From: CAZJRQ01 sp964548535
Lineage (GTDB): Bacteria > Bacillota > Clostridia > Oscillospirales > Ruminococcaceae
Direction: 5' to 3'
Assembly (NCBI GenBank): GCA_964548535.1
Contig: CAZJRQ010000068.1
Location: forward strand, 1-5,665
Length of the DNA: 5,665 nucleotides
Part shown: positions 1-4,434 of the stretch, piece after piece
Layout: each line of letters opens with the position of its first letter
How positions within the stretch are numbered: the stretch's first letter is position 1
The notes under the pieces: generated by a model
The model's database searches: none
Seen by the model: the letters and a program-made list of their open reading frames with translations, nothing else
Told to the model about the DNA's origin: nothing
Program-made: the position numbers and the translations under genes

Positions 1-13
1 TTGGAGATTGTAA

Positions 14-265
14 ATGGGCACAATAAACACAAATAAATCAGCAGCTAAACACTGCGTTATATTTTGCAAACATCAAGATGAAATGCCGCTTGATATATTA
101 GGGAAGTTCATTGAATGGACGGAAGAAAAAAATATTAAAAGCTATATTGAAATTAGTAAGATGTTACATACGACACCAAAAGAAGCGAACCGATTGCTAA
201 ATCTTGCAGTATTGCCAGATGACAGAATTGTTAAACGAATGAAAGAGGTGATGAAAAATGGGTAA
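14..265 (+). CDS. Small hypothetical phage protein (83 aa)
   Basis: I do not recognise the family. The ATG at 14 has a GGAG at 3-6, seven bases upstream. The 83-residue product is soluble, with no membrane segment or signal peptide. Its middle (about residues 42-62, IEISKMLHTTPKEANRLLNL) has the spacing of a helix-turn-helix or other small helical bundle, but this is only a resemblance. The last codons (MKNG, stop) contain the ribosome binding site and overlap the start of the next gene by 8 bases, so the two are probably translationally coupled. Position in a run of tiny overlapping genes upstream of the late regulator fits an accessory early/middle phage gene. Reality of the gene is well supported; function is unknown. 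Confidence 0.75.
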   Translation: MGTINTNKSAAKHCVIFCKHQDEMPLDILGKFIEWTEEKNIKSYIEISKMLHTTPKEANRLLNLAVLPDDRIVKRMKEVMKNG

Positions 266-755
266 TGCGAATTACAAGAGGGAAGTTATTATCTATGATT
301 TGATAATAGATGGCAATGTGGTATTTACGGGAACAGCTGATGAGATTGCTGAAAAGTTAGGGATTTCACCAGTTACGGTATATACCAGACACCGCAAAGG
401 GATACATGTTTTACAGGAAAAACGCAGAGAACTACGAACACTAACACGCAAACCGCGGGAGGAAAAAGAGCGCCGCAAAGTTTGGATATATCAATTATTT
501 AAAGATGGAGAATGGTTATTCACTGGCACCCGTGAAAAATGCGCTGATTTTTTAGGAGTTAAATTGGGGTATCTATCACAGTATGAACAACGAAATGGCA
601 TTGAAAGAGTAAAGCTGCACATGGAAGAAGTTAGCTGTGACGAAGAACCGCCTGAAGATAAAATTGAAGTTGCAGATGTTGTTTCTGATAAAGAAGACAA
701 GCAACGTTTCCGCAAGTACAGCACGATGAAGGCGGCGATTTTATGCGGATTGTAA
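258..755 (+). CDS. Phage protein with two copies of a GT-x-EIA-type DNA-binding-like module
   Basis: The 165-residue protein holds two related modules: residues about 10-49 (IYDLIIDGNVVFTGTADEIA, then a GIS-TVY helix) and about 75-115 (IYQLFKDGEWLFTGTREKCA, then FLGVKLGYLSQY). Each has a beta-hairpin with a central FTGT and then a predicted helix-turn-helix. Small modules of this type (Y-dG-xFtGT-xEIA-LGv) recur in Firmicutes phage proteins and resemble NUMOD1-like DNA-binding repeats; that comparison is from memory. A very basic linker (about 55-74, rich in R/K/E) joins the modules, and an acidic stretch (about 124-150) precedes a basic C-terminus. The ATG is preceded by GAGG at 245-248 and overlaps the previous gene by 8 bases. 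A DNA-binding accessory protein is an inference. Confidence 0.8.
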   Translation: MGNANYKREVIIYDLIIDGNVVFTGTADEIAEKLGISPVTVYTRHRKGIHVLQEKRRELRTLTRKPREEKERRKVWIYQLFKDGEWLFTGTREKCADFLGVKLGYLSQYEQRNGIERVKLHMEEVSCDEEPPEDKIEVADVVSDKEDKQRFRKYSTMKAAILCGL

Positions 756-799
756 TTACTATCATTTTAGTTTTGTTGATAAATTGGCTAGGAGGATAA
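743..799 (+). CDS. 18-residue hydrophobic micro-ORF, possible membrane peptide
   Basis: An ATG at 743 opens an 18-codon frame encoding MRIVITIILVLLINWLGG, almost entirely hydrophobic after the Met-Arg start, as in a single-pass membrane micropeptide. AAGGCGG at 729-735, one mismatch from the consensus AAGGAGG, lies seven bases upstream. The frame overlaps the previous gene by 13 bases. Its last Leu-Gly-Gly codons form the AGGAGG ribosome binding site of the next gene, which starts two bases after its stop. It may therefore be a real peptide, a leader that couples translation of the DUF1642 gene, or chance. The good ribosome binding site, the spacing and the lack of any other use for the gap 756-801 favour a translated frame. 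Function unknown. Confidence 0.5.
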   Translation: MRIVITIILVLLINWLGG

Positions 800-801
800 A
801 C

Positions 802-1209
802 ATGGATAAAAAACCAGTAGTGCCACAATTTGTAGCGGATTGGTATGAAGAACATAAAGATGACATAGAATATAACTTGTACAATCTTTGTACAGACTTC
901 CGTAAACAAAAACTGCGTGTAGATTTACATGTATGGTTTGGCGATGACAACAACAAACCAATTGAGACACTTGTTAAGATGAAGCTTTTCGGATATGAGG
1001 TAGAGAAAGAAAAGCTGTATACAGTCGAGATTCCCATTTGTAATTCTCCGTTAGGTTATCATTATGTTCTCCGTAAAACTACATCGGGAGAAATTATTAT
1101 TGATAGCTTTTTCACCGATAACTGGGGAAATTATGACTACTGTCAGCTGACTGAAGAAGAAATCAAAAAAGACCACGGCTGGGCTTGGAAGTATGCAAAA
1201 GAGGTGTAA
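802..1209 (+). CDS. DUF1642 family phage protein (135 aa)
   Basis: The N-terminal KPVVPQFVADWYEEHKD, the central FGYEVEKEKLYTVEIP and the C-terminal LTEEEIKKDHGWAWKYAKEV are the usual signature blocks of DUF1642, a family of unknown function found in phages and prophages of Lactobacillales and Listeria. The block between them (about residues 67-118: SPLGYHYVLRK, IIIDSFFTDNWGNYDYCQLT) has a beta-strand-rich look similar to this family's substrate-less fold. No catalytic motif is visible. I chose the ATG at 802 because a perfect AGGAGG (790-795) lies six bases upstream; an upstream TTG at 784 would place that site inside the coding region. The gene is in the tightly packed accessory operon and follows the hydrophobic micro-ORF by 2 bases. 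Confidence 0.85.
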   Translation: MDKKPVVPQFVADWYEEHKDDIEYNLYNLCTDFRKQKLRVDLHVWFGDDNNKPIETLVKMKLFGYEVEKEKLYTVEIPICNSPLGYHYVLRKTTSGEIIIDSFFTDNWGNYDYCQLTEEEIKKDHGWAWKYAKEV

Positions 1210-1211
1210 GA

Positions 1212-1373
1212 ATGAAGCATTATCAAGTAGTTGGTTTTGAGAATACTGTGCCTGTATTTTGCTTCACCGTCACAGGGGACAATTTCAGTAAAGCGCTCAG
1301 GGCAATAGAAAAAGATTACTATATGACTGATATGGATTTTTGTAAATTGGAAATTAAAGAGGTGGAAGAATGA
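1212..1373 (+). CDS. Tiny hypothetical phage protein (53 aa)
   Basis: The start is the ATG at 1212, two bases after the DUF1642 stop, with GAGG at 1201-1204 seven bases upstream. An in-frame ATG at 1185 lies inside the upstream gene and has no good binding site. The product (MKHYQVVGFENTVPVFCFTV at its start) looks like a small alpha/beta protein: two beta strands, then a helix containing KALRAIEKDY, then a final strand ending in EIKEVEE. It has two cysteines and a strongly acidic tail. No family is recognised. Its stop codon overlaps the next start (ATGA). Small acidic phage proteins in such cassettes can be host- or defence-directed, but nothing in this sequence shows that. Confidence 0.7.
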   Translation: MKHYQVVGFENTVPVFCFTVTGDNFSKALRAIEKDYYMTDMDFCKLEIKEVEE

Positions 1374-1525
1374 TTACAACACAAACAACACTTGCAGAAG
1401 TTTTTAAAATAATGGCAGATAGTAATGTAGATACTATCAATATTGATTTTGACGTTGATGATGTTCCTGCACGTTTGAAAATTAAATTAACAGTGCGTGG
1501 TTACGAAGCGGAGTGGAAAGAATGA
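1370..1525 (+). CDS. Tiny hypothetical acidic phage protein (51 aa)
   Basis: This frame opens with ATG at 1370 in an ATGA overlap with the preceding stop and closes at 1525 in another ATGA overlap with the next gene. AGAGG at 1358-1362 is seven bases upstream. The 51-residue product starts MITTQTTLAEVFKIMADSNV and continues with the acidic DTINIDFDVDDVPARLKIKL and TVRGYEAEWKE. A short helix followed by three beta strands is likely. No signature is recognised. The double start/stop overlap, good binding site and exact fit in the space between two genes make it a convincing gene despite its length. Confidence 0.75.
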   Translation: MITTQTTLAEVFKIMADSNVDTINIDFDVDDVPARLKIKLTVRGYEAEWKE

Positions 1526-1776
1526 TAAAAAAGTATATTAAAATAACACCTGTTGAAGCTGTTCAGGTAACTGAGGATAATCGTGAGGAAGTAAGAGAGT
1601 TTGCTTTTTTGCAAAGAATCGTTTTTAGCTATGGGGCTATAAGACATTCAATTGACACACTTGAGGGTAAAATGCGTTTCTCAGATGGTGACTATCTCAT
1701 TAAGAACCAGACTGGTGAATGCTATGTGTGCAGAAAAGATATTTTTGAGAAAACGTACAAGGAGATTGAAGAATGA
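1522..1776 (+). CDS. Small phage protein with GDYLI-GE-Y-C-DIFEKTY tail (84 aa)
   Basis: The C-terminal half (residues about 56-84: GDYLIKNQTGECYVCRKDIF followed by EKTYKEIEE) matches a common type of small phage protein with the pattern PGDWII-GE-Y-C-DIFEKTYE. The N-terminus (IKITPVEAVQVTEDNREEVR) also fits: these proteins usually begin with a variant of K-x-PVEAVQ. The function of that group is not established. The ATG at 1522 is chosen over a GTG at 1513 because GGAG (1510-1513) is then eight bases upstream and the start overlaps the previous stop as ATGA. The stop overlaps the yopX-like gene by 4 bases in the same way, so this gene sits in a run of three consecutive ATGA junctions. Confidence 0.8.
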   Translation: MIKKYIKITPVEAVQVTEDNREEVREFAFLQRIVFSYGAIRHSIDTLEGKMRFSDGDYLIKNQTGECYVCRKDIFEKTYKEIEE

Positions 1777-2147
1777 AACCAAAAATTAGAGCTTGGACAG
1801 AAGAAGGCAAAGTGATGTATTACGATGTCTATCCTTTCAAAGATGATACCTTATTGCTAAGTTATGACGAAATTGCTTTTGATGAAGTGCCAGCGAGCGA
1901 TTTTATCCTCATGCAATCAACAGGTTTGGTTGATATGTATGACAAAGAGGTTTTTGAAGGTGATGTTTTAAAAACGTATGACGGTGAGTTAGCAAAAGTC
2001 GTTTGGAACAAATATTTAGGTTGCTGGGAAGCCGAATTTTTAAGTGAATTTGTTGATTTAAGTGAAGTTGCTGATATTCAAAGCAATAGGTCTGATTGTG
2101 AAATTGTAGGCAACATTTGGGAGGATGGTGAATTACTTGATAGTTAA
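1773..2147 (+). CDS. YopX family phage protein (124 aa)
   Basis: The N-terminal KPKIRAWTEEGKVMYYDVYP, the central LMQSTGLVDMYDKEVFEGDV (residues about 46-65) and the C-terminal EIVGNIWEDGELL are the hallmark blocks of the YopX family (PF09643), a compact beta-rich protein very common in Gram-positive phages and of unknown function. The length, 124 residues, is typical. AAGGAG at 1759-1764 lies eight bases before the ATG, which overlaps the upstream stop by 4 bases. The 3' end is unusual: the next gene, an HNH endonuclease, starts 23 bases inside it. The C-terminus reads GNIWEDGELLDS where relatives commonly end like GNIYENPELL, so it may have been altered near the endonuclease junction. Confidence 0.88.
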   Translation: MKPKIRAWTEEGKVMYYDVYPFKDDTLLLSYDEIAFDEVPASDFILMQSTGLVDMYDKEVFEGDVLKTYDGELAKVVWNKYLGCWEAEFLSEFVDLSEVADIQSNRSDCEIVGNIWEDGELLDS

Positions 2148-2682
2148 TTTTCAAAAGCGTATTGAATTCATCAATGAATGCAATTGTATTGTTGACTTAA
2201 ATGAGTTAGAGCAAGCAATTCTTTGGTATCAATCAAAGCCTACTTCGTCCGTTAAGAAAATTTATTTGCACGGAAATTATCCAGCTGTGTCTATACACAA
2301 TCAAAAAATACATATTCACAGATTGTTGATGCAGTATTGGTTAAACACAAAATTACCATTTGAATATAGTGTTCACCATTTGAACGAAAATAAACTTGAT
2401 GCACGAAAAGAAAATTTATCACTTATTTTAAACTCTGCTCATAACAGTAGCCACAACAAAGGAAGAATATTTTCAGATTCTCACAGAGAAAAAATTGCTT
2501 TAGCAAATAAAAGACGTAAAGGAATGAAAATGAAAAAACGTGTGGATATTCCTAAGGATAAACTTAGAGAACTGCTCTCTGACGGCAAAATAATAAATTG
2601 GATTGCTTCTTACTTTGAATGTGATTGGTCGACTGTTAAGGCGAGAATTTATGAAAATCCCGAATTATTAGAAGAAGAATAA
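2125..2682 (+). CDS. HNH homing-type endonuclease with C-terminal DNA-binding modules
   Basis: Residues 62-111 carry an HNH core of the free-standing homing-endonuclease type: IHIHRLLMQYWL, SVHHLNENKLDARKENLSLI, then H106 and H110 in AHNSSHNKG. H84-H85 and N97 are the probable catalytic and metal-binding positions. Residues 112-133 (KGRIFSDSHREKIALANKRR) resemble a NUMOD3 DNA-contact module, and residues 146-175 (KLRELLSDG, IASYFECDWSTVKARI) a helix-turn-helix. The start is uncertain. ATG 2125 directly abuts GGGAGG (2119-2124), too close for ideal initiation; GTG 2128 and TTG 2137 are in frame and better spaced. The 23-base overlap with yopX breaks the ATGA pattern of the upstream genes, and its DNA looks more AT-rich than theirs. 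This suggests a mobile endonuclease gene. The last residues (IYENPELLEEE) look like a YopX C-terminus. Confidence 0.85.
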   Translation: MVNYLIVNFQKRIEFINECNCIVDLNELEQAILWYQSKPTSSVKKIYLHGNYPAVSIHNQKIHIHRLLMQYWLNTKLPFEYSVHHLNENKLDARKENLSLILNSAHNSSHNKGRIFSDSHREKIALANKRRKGMKMKKRVDIPKDKLRELLSDGKIINWIASYFECDWSTVKARIYENPELLEEE

Positions 2683-2920
2683 CCCACAGCGGTATCTAGC
2701 AAGGTTCGAGTCCTTGCGTGGGTATAAGCCTAGAATTTTAAAAATAGAATGGAGGAACTCCTTTGCAATTTCTAAAAGTACAAGTCAGTTGGTTACTAGG
2801 CGCTGCTGGCAAGGCTGAAATTAAAAATAGAAAGTGAGGAGGCCTTCTAAACTTAAGTTACTTTCTACAATCTAACGCAGCTTATCAGTCGGCTGTTATT
2901 ATTCAAGGCGAGAGCCTGAA
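2682..2920 (+). ncRNA. Candidate structured RNA beginning with a tRNA-like acceptor/T-arm
   Basis: No coding frame fits here, but several stems form. ACCCAC (2682-2687) pairs with GTGGGT (2718-2723). Inside it CAAGG/CCTTG (2700-2704/2712-2716) closes the loop TTCGAGT, a canonical tRNA T-arm with conserved TTC and A; the outer stem continues on the 3' side as an acceptor would. There is no D-arm or anticodon arm, so it is not a tRNA. GCCTAG (2728-2733) pairs with CTAGGC (2796-2801) around a nested hairpin (2745-2774). GCTGC (2802-2806) can pair with GCAGC (2877-2881) around a 10-bp hairpin, TAGAAAGTGA/TTACTTTCTA (2828-2837/2858-2867). TTCA-A-GGC-GAGA-GCCTGAA (2902-2920) is a hairpin with a GNRA loop. 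I cannot match it to a named RNA family. The 5' end overlaps the HNH stop codon, so it may be processed from, or co-transcribed with, that gene. Confidence 0.45.
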
Positions 2921-2999
2921 AAAAAGAAAAAGCCTGCTTGCGCAAGCTCTTCTTAATAGATTATCCACTAATATTATACCATCTTTGAGGAGTGGCTAG
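2921..2999 (+). other. Non-coding spacer with GCTTGCGCAAGC palindrome
   Basis: An A-rich run (2919-2931) leads to the 12-base perfect palindrome GCTTGCGCAAGC (2936-2947), followed on the + strand by TCTTCTT. This may be the weak 3' terminator of the RNA candidate, or on the opposite strand a hairpin followed, after AGGC, by TTTTTCTTTTTTT. AATATTATACC (2970-2980) could contain a -10 element (TATTAT 2972-2977) for the next gene, but I see no good -35. GAGGAG (2987-2992) is the ribosome binding site of the gene at 3000. Confidence 0.35.
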
Positions 3000-3404
3000 A
3001 TGAAAACTTGTGAACGTTTACGAAAAATCAAAGCGCTAGACGATTATATCGAAAGTCAAATGAATCAATTGCAAAAACTAGAATCTCAAGCACTCAAAAT
3101 CAATGCCAGTCCATTACAAGCTGACAAAGTCCAAAATGGAAATCGCAAAACAAGAGATGATTTATATGTTGAGCTGATTTCAACAAGAGAAGAGATTGAA
3201 GAATATGCCATCGAAGCAATGAAACAGAAACGTGAATTTAGGAAACAAATCGCTGAAATTCCAGACTTGGAAGCAAGAGGATTGTTGCAGATGGTATATA
3301 TTGATCGTTTGACTATTGATGAAATATGTGAGCGTAAGAATTGGACGACACGTAAGACGTATTATGTTTGGCTAAGAAGAGCAGAGGCTTTTTTGGAAGA
3401 TTGA
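3000..3404 (+). CDS. DUF1492 / sigma-region-4-like late transcription regulator
   Basis: The 134-residue protein has the plan of the DUF1492/ArpU-like phage regulators. Its N-terminal half is helical and coiled-coil prone (LDDYIESQMNQLQKLESQAL). The family-like phrase SPLQADKVQNGNRKTRDDLY follows, then a second long helix (residues about 56-88). A C-terminal helix-turn-helix of sigma-70 region-4 type (about 98-131: MVYIDRLTIDEICERKNWTT, then RKTYYVWLRRAEAF) ends the protein. Proteins at this position, just before the packaging genes, are thought to switch on late transcription, probably by acting as or with a sigma-like factor at the late promoter; here that is inference from family and position. 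GAGGAG (2987-2992) is seven bases before the ATG. The stop codon lies in the 5' arm of an intrinsic terminator. Confidence 0.85.
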   Translation: MKTCERLRKIKALDDYIESQMNQLQKLESQALKINASPLQADKVQNGNRKTRDDLYVELISTREEIEEYAIEAMKQKREFRKQIAEIPDLEARGLLQMVYIDRLTIDEICERKNWTTRKTYYVWLRRAEAFLED

Positions 3405-3425
3405 AAAACTCAATCTTCTTTTTTT
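3395..3425 (+). terminator. Strong intrinsic terminator after the late regulator
   Basis: GAAGATTGA (3396-3404) pairs perfectly with TCAATCTTC (3410-3418) across the loop AAAAC, and seven T residues follow (3419-3425). G3395 can add a wobble pair with T3419. The stop codon TGA of the regulator gene is the last triplet of the 5' arm. The terminator separates the early/middle transcript from the late control region. Confidence 0.92.
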
Positions 3426-3475
3426 ATGGATTTAAAATCCAAGTAAACCTATAGCACGGGCGGCACATCAGACAT

Positions 3476-3492
3476 TACTAATAATAAGGACA
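3476..3492 (+). repeat. First copy of TACNAATAATAAGGANA repeat
   Basis: TACTAATAATAAGGACA here matches TACGAATAATAAGGATA at 3666-3682 in 15 of 17 positions. The second copy covers the expected start of the late transcript. The first copy has no comparable -10 in front of it. It may be a duplicated promoter-proximal segment or a protein site. Confidence 0.7.
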
Positions 3493-3499
3493 CATATAG

Positions 3500-3522
3500 T
3501 TTTGTCATTTCAAATGACAAAA
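3500..3522. repeat. Perfect 11-1-11 inverted repeat
   Basis: TTTTGTCATTT, one central C, and AAATGACAAAA form a perfect 23-base dyad. As RNA it could fold as an 8-bp stem with a 7-base loop, but it is followed by CCCC rather than T residues, so it is not a + strand terminator. A protein operator is more likely than a terminator. It shares the ATTT-N-AAAT centre with the smaller dyad at 3427-3441. Confidence 0.85.
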
Positions 3523-3654
3523 CCCCAAGACACCCCACAGTTTGTGGTGTACCTAAGGTAACAAAATGTAACTACATTTACTTATAAGAAATAAATATAG
3601 AATAAACGTGATTAAATATATATCAATTGTAAGTGCAGGTAACTTTTAAAGTGG

Positions 3655-3682
3655 TATTATAGTAGTACGAATAATAAGGATA
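3655..3682 (+). promoter_or_regulatory. Probable late promoter (-10) and initial transcribed repeat
   Basis: TATTAT (3655-3660), followed by AGTAGTAC, is a good -10 element about 75 bases before the packaging genes. The sequence 17 bases upstream (AGTGCA, 3632-3637) is not a -35, and the nearest TTG-type hexamer, TTGTAA at 3627-3632, is 22 bases away. A -10 without a -35 fits an activator- or alternative-sigma-dependent late promoter. The second copy of the AATAATAAGGA repeat (3666-3682) lies directly after it. The start point is not determined. Confidence 0.55.
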
Positions 3683-3710
3683 AGGCAGTAGTCAAAGGCT
3701 ATTGTCTTTT
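3682..3710 (+). promoter_or_regulatory. Leader hairpin before the packaging genes
   Basis: AAGGCAGTAG (3682-3691) pairs with CTATTGTCTT (3699-3708) over 10 bp, two of them G-U, with the 7-base loop TCAAAGG. TTGTTGTG follows, which is U-rich but not a full U-tract. It could be a weak terminator/attenuator in the late leader, or a 5' stabilising hairpin on the late messenger RNA. Confidence 0.5.
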
Positions 3711-3736
3711 GTTGTGTAAGAAAAGAGGTGATAAGG

Positions 3737-4255
3737 TTGCCAATGGTTCGTAGGTGCAAATATACAGGCTGTCATACGTTAGTAGAAAGACCTGCATATT
3801 ATTGTGACAAGCACAAGCAATATGAGGCTGAGTATGCTAAGCAGCGCGAGGCATATAGTCGTACGTATTATAACAAACGAGTTCGCAACAAAGACGAAGC
3901 AAACAAAGAACGTTATCAGTTCTATAGATCAAAGACTTGGTCTTCACTTCGTAAGCTAGCTTTGGAACGTGATAACTATCTTTGTCAGTATTGCCTTGCT
4001 TTAGGTGTGGTTAGACCTAACGCGAACATTGGTGACCACATCACACCAGCTGAGATAGCTCCAGAATTACGCACGGACTTATCAAACATCGCGACAGCGT
4101 GCAGAGATTGCGATAACGTCAAACGTAAGCTAGAGCAGGAGATCTATGGCACAGGGCAAGGAAACACGCATAGAAACACGAATTTAAGGATCACAGTGAG
4201 CCAGTGGGCTGGATTGATAGCCCGTAAAAAGAGAGACGTCCGAGAAGGCCTCTAA
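3737..4255 (+). CDS. HNH endonuclease of the DNA-packaging module
   Basis: This is the HNH nuclease that sits next to terminase in many cos-type phages and helps the terminase cut the concatemer. I chose TTG 3737 (start MPMVRRC) because AGAGGTG (3724-3730) is six bases upstream; a GTG at 3728 overlaps that site and ATG 3743 is too far. The N-terminal zinc knuckle is C7-C12 and C23-H26. The HNH core is about 60-130: YRSKTWSSLRKLALERDNYL, C83-x2-C86, GDHI with D100-H101, N117 in DLSNIATAC, and C122-x2-C125. The usual CHN of the final motif reads CDN (D126-N127), so the third metal ligand may be N127 or D126; this may be normal for the subfamily. The 172-residue length is typical. Only residues after the core (IYGTGQGNTHRNTN, SQWAGLIARKKR) lack a known role. 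Confidence 0.9.
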   Translation: MPMVRRCKYTGCHTLVERPAYYCDKHKQYEAEYAKQREAYSRTYYNKRVRNKDEANKERYQFYRSKTWSSLRKLALERDNYLCQYCLALGVVRPNANIGDHITPAEIAPELRTDLSNIATACRDCDNVKRKLEQEIYGTGQGNTHRNTNLRITVSQWAGLIARKKRDVREGL

Positions 4256-4434
4256 AAGCCCCTGTACGGCGTTTTAATGCTCGGGCATATAATTATACTC
4301 GAGACGTTTTAAAATGACCCCCGCCCCCTATTTTGAGCCAAGGAGAGCCGCCACAAGGTGTTTTCTTGTGCCGCAGACCAATTTTTCAGATTTTTAAGGG
4401 GTGTCATAAATAGTTTTGAAAGGAGAAATGATGA
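4256..4434. other. Non-coding region, candidate cos / terminase-recognition site
   Basis: These 179 bases between the HNH and small terminase genes hold no credible gene. They contain the symmetrical tract CCCCCGCCCCC (4318-4328), very unusual in DNA this AT-rich. An inverted repeat CACAAG/CTTGTG (4352-4357/4365-4370) is flanked by direct GCCGC copies (4347-4351 and 4370-4374). Phages with this HNH/TerS/TerL order usually have cos close to these genes, and a G/C-rich tract beside short repeats suits a cutting site plus terminase-binding sites. This is inference; the nick positions cannot be read. AGGAG at 4421-4425 serves the small terminase. Confidence 0.5.

Larger units (their letters stand above)
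3426..3654. promoter_or_regulatory. Repeat-rich non-coding late control region
   Basis: No gene is visible in these 229 bases, but dyads are dense. TGGATTT-A-AAATCCA (3427-3441) has 7-base arms. TTTTGTCATTT-C-AAATGACAAAA (3500-3522) has perfect 11-base arms. ACACCCCACA/TGTGGTGT (3530-3539/3543-3550) pairs with a 2-base bulge. TACC-TAA-GGTA lies at 3550-3560. AAATGTA-AC-TACATTT (3564-3579) has 7-base arms. The pentamer GTAAC occurs at 3558, 3568 (10 bases apart, one helical turn) and 3639, just upstream of the likely late promoter. This is the look of an operator or activator-binding region. The DUF1492-like protein encoded just upstream is the obvious candidate ligand, but nothing in the sequence proves it. 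Confidence 0.5.

Noticed and set aside
784..801. TTG start for the DUF1642 gene
   Set aside because: It would put the perfect AGGAGG inside the coding region; the ATG at 802 is correctly spaced from it.
293..1037. Minus-strand open frames over the early genes
   Set aside because: They are antisense to well-supported genes, lack ribosome binding sites and have low-complexity Ser/Leu/Cys-rich products typical of shadows.
1185..1211. Earlier ATG for the 53-residue protein
   Set aside because: It overlaps the DUF1642 gene in another frame and lacks a ribosome binding site; the ATG at 1212 has one.
1909..2154. Minus-strand frame opposite the yopX gene
   Set aside because: His/Gln/Leu-rich shadow translation with no ribosome binding site, antisense to a recognisable YopX.
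2682..2724. A tRNA gene
   Set aside because: Acceptor and T-arm equivalents are present, but there are only 11-12 bases between them, so no D-arm or anticodon arm fits, and there is a mismatch at the seventh acceptor pair.
2683..2999. A group I or group II intron accompanying the HNH gene
   Set aside because: I find no group I P7/P3-type core or group II domain V sequence, and the HNH gene is not flanked by a split gene.
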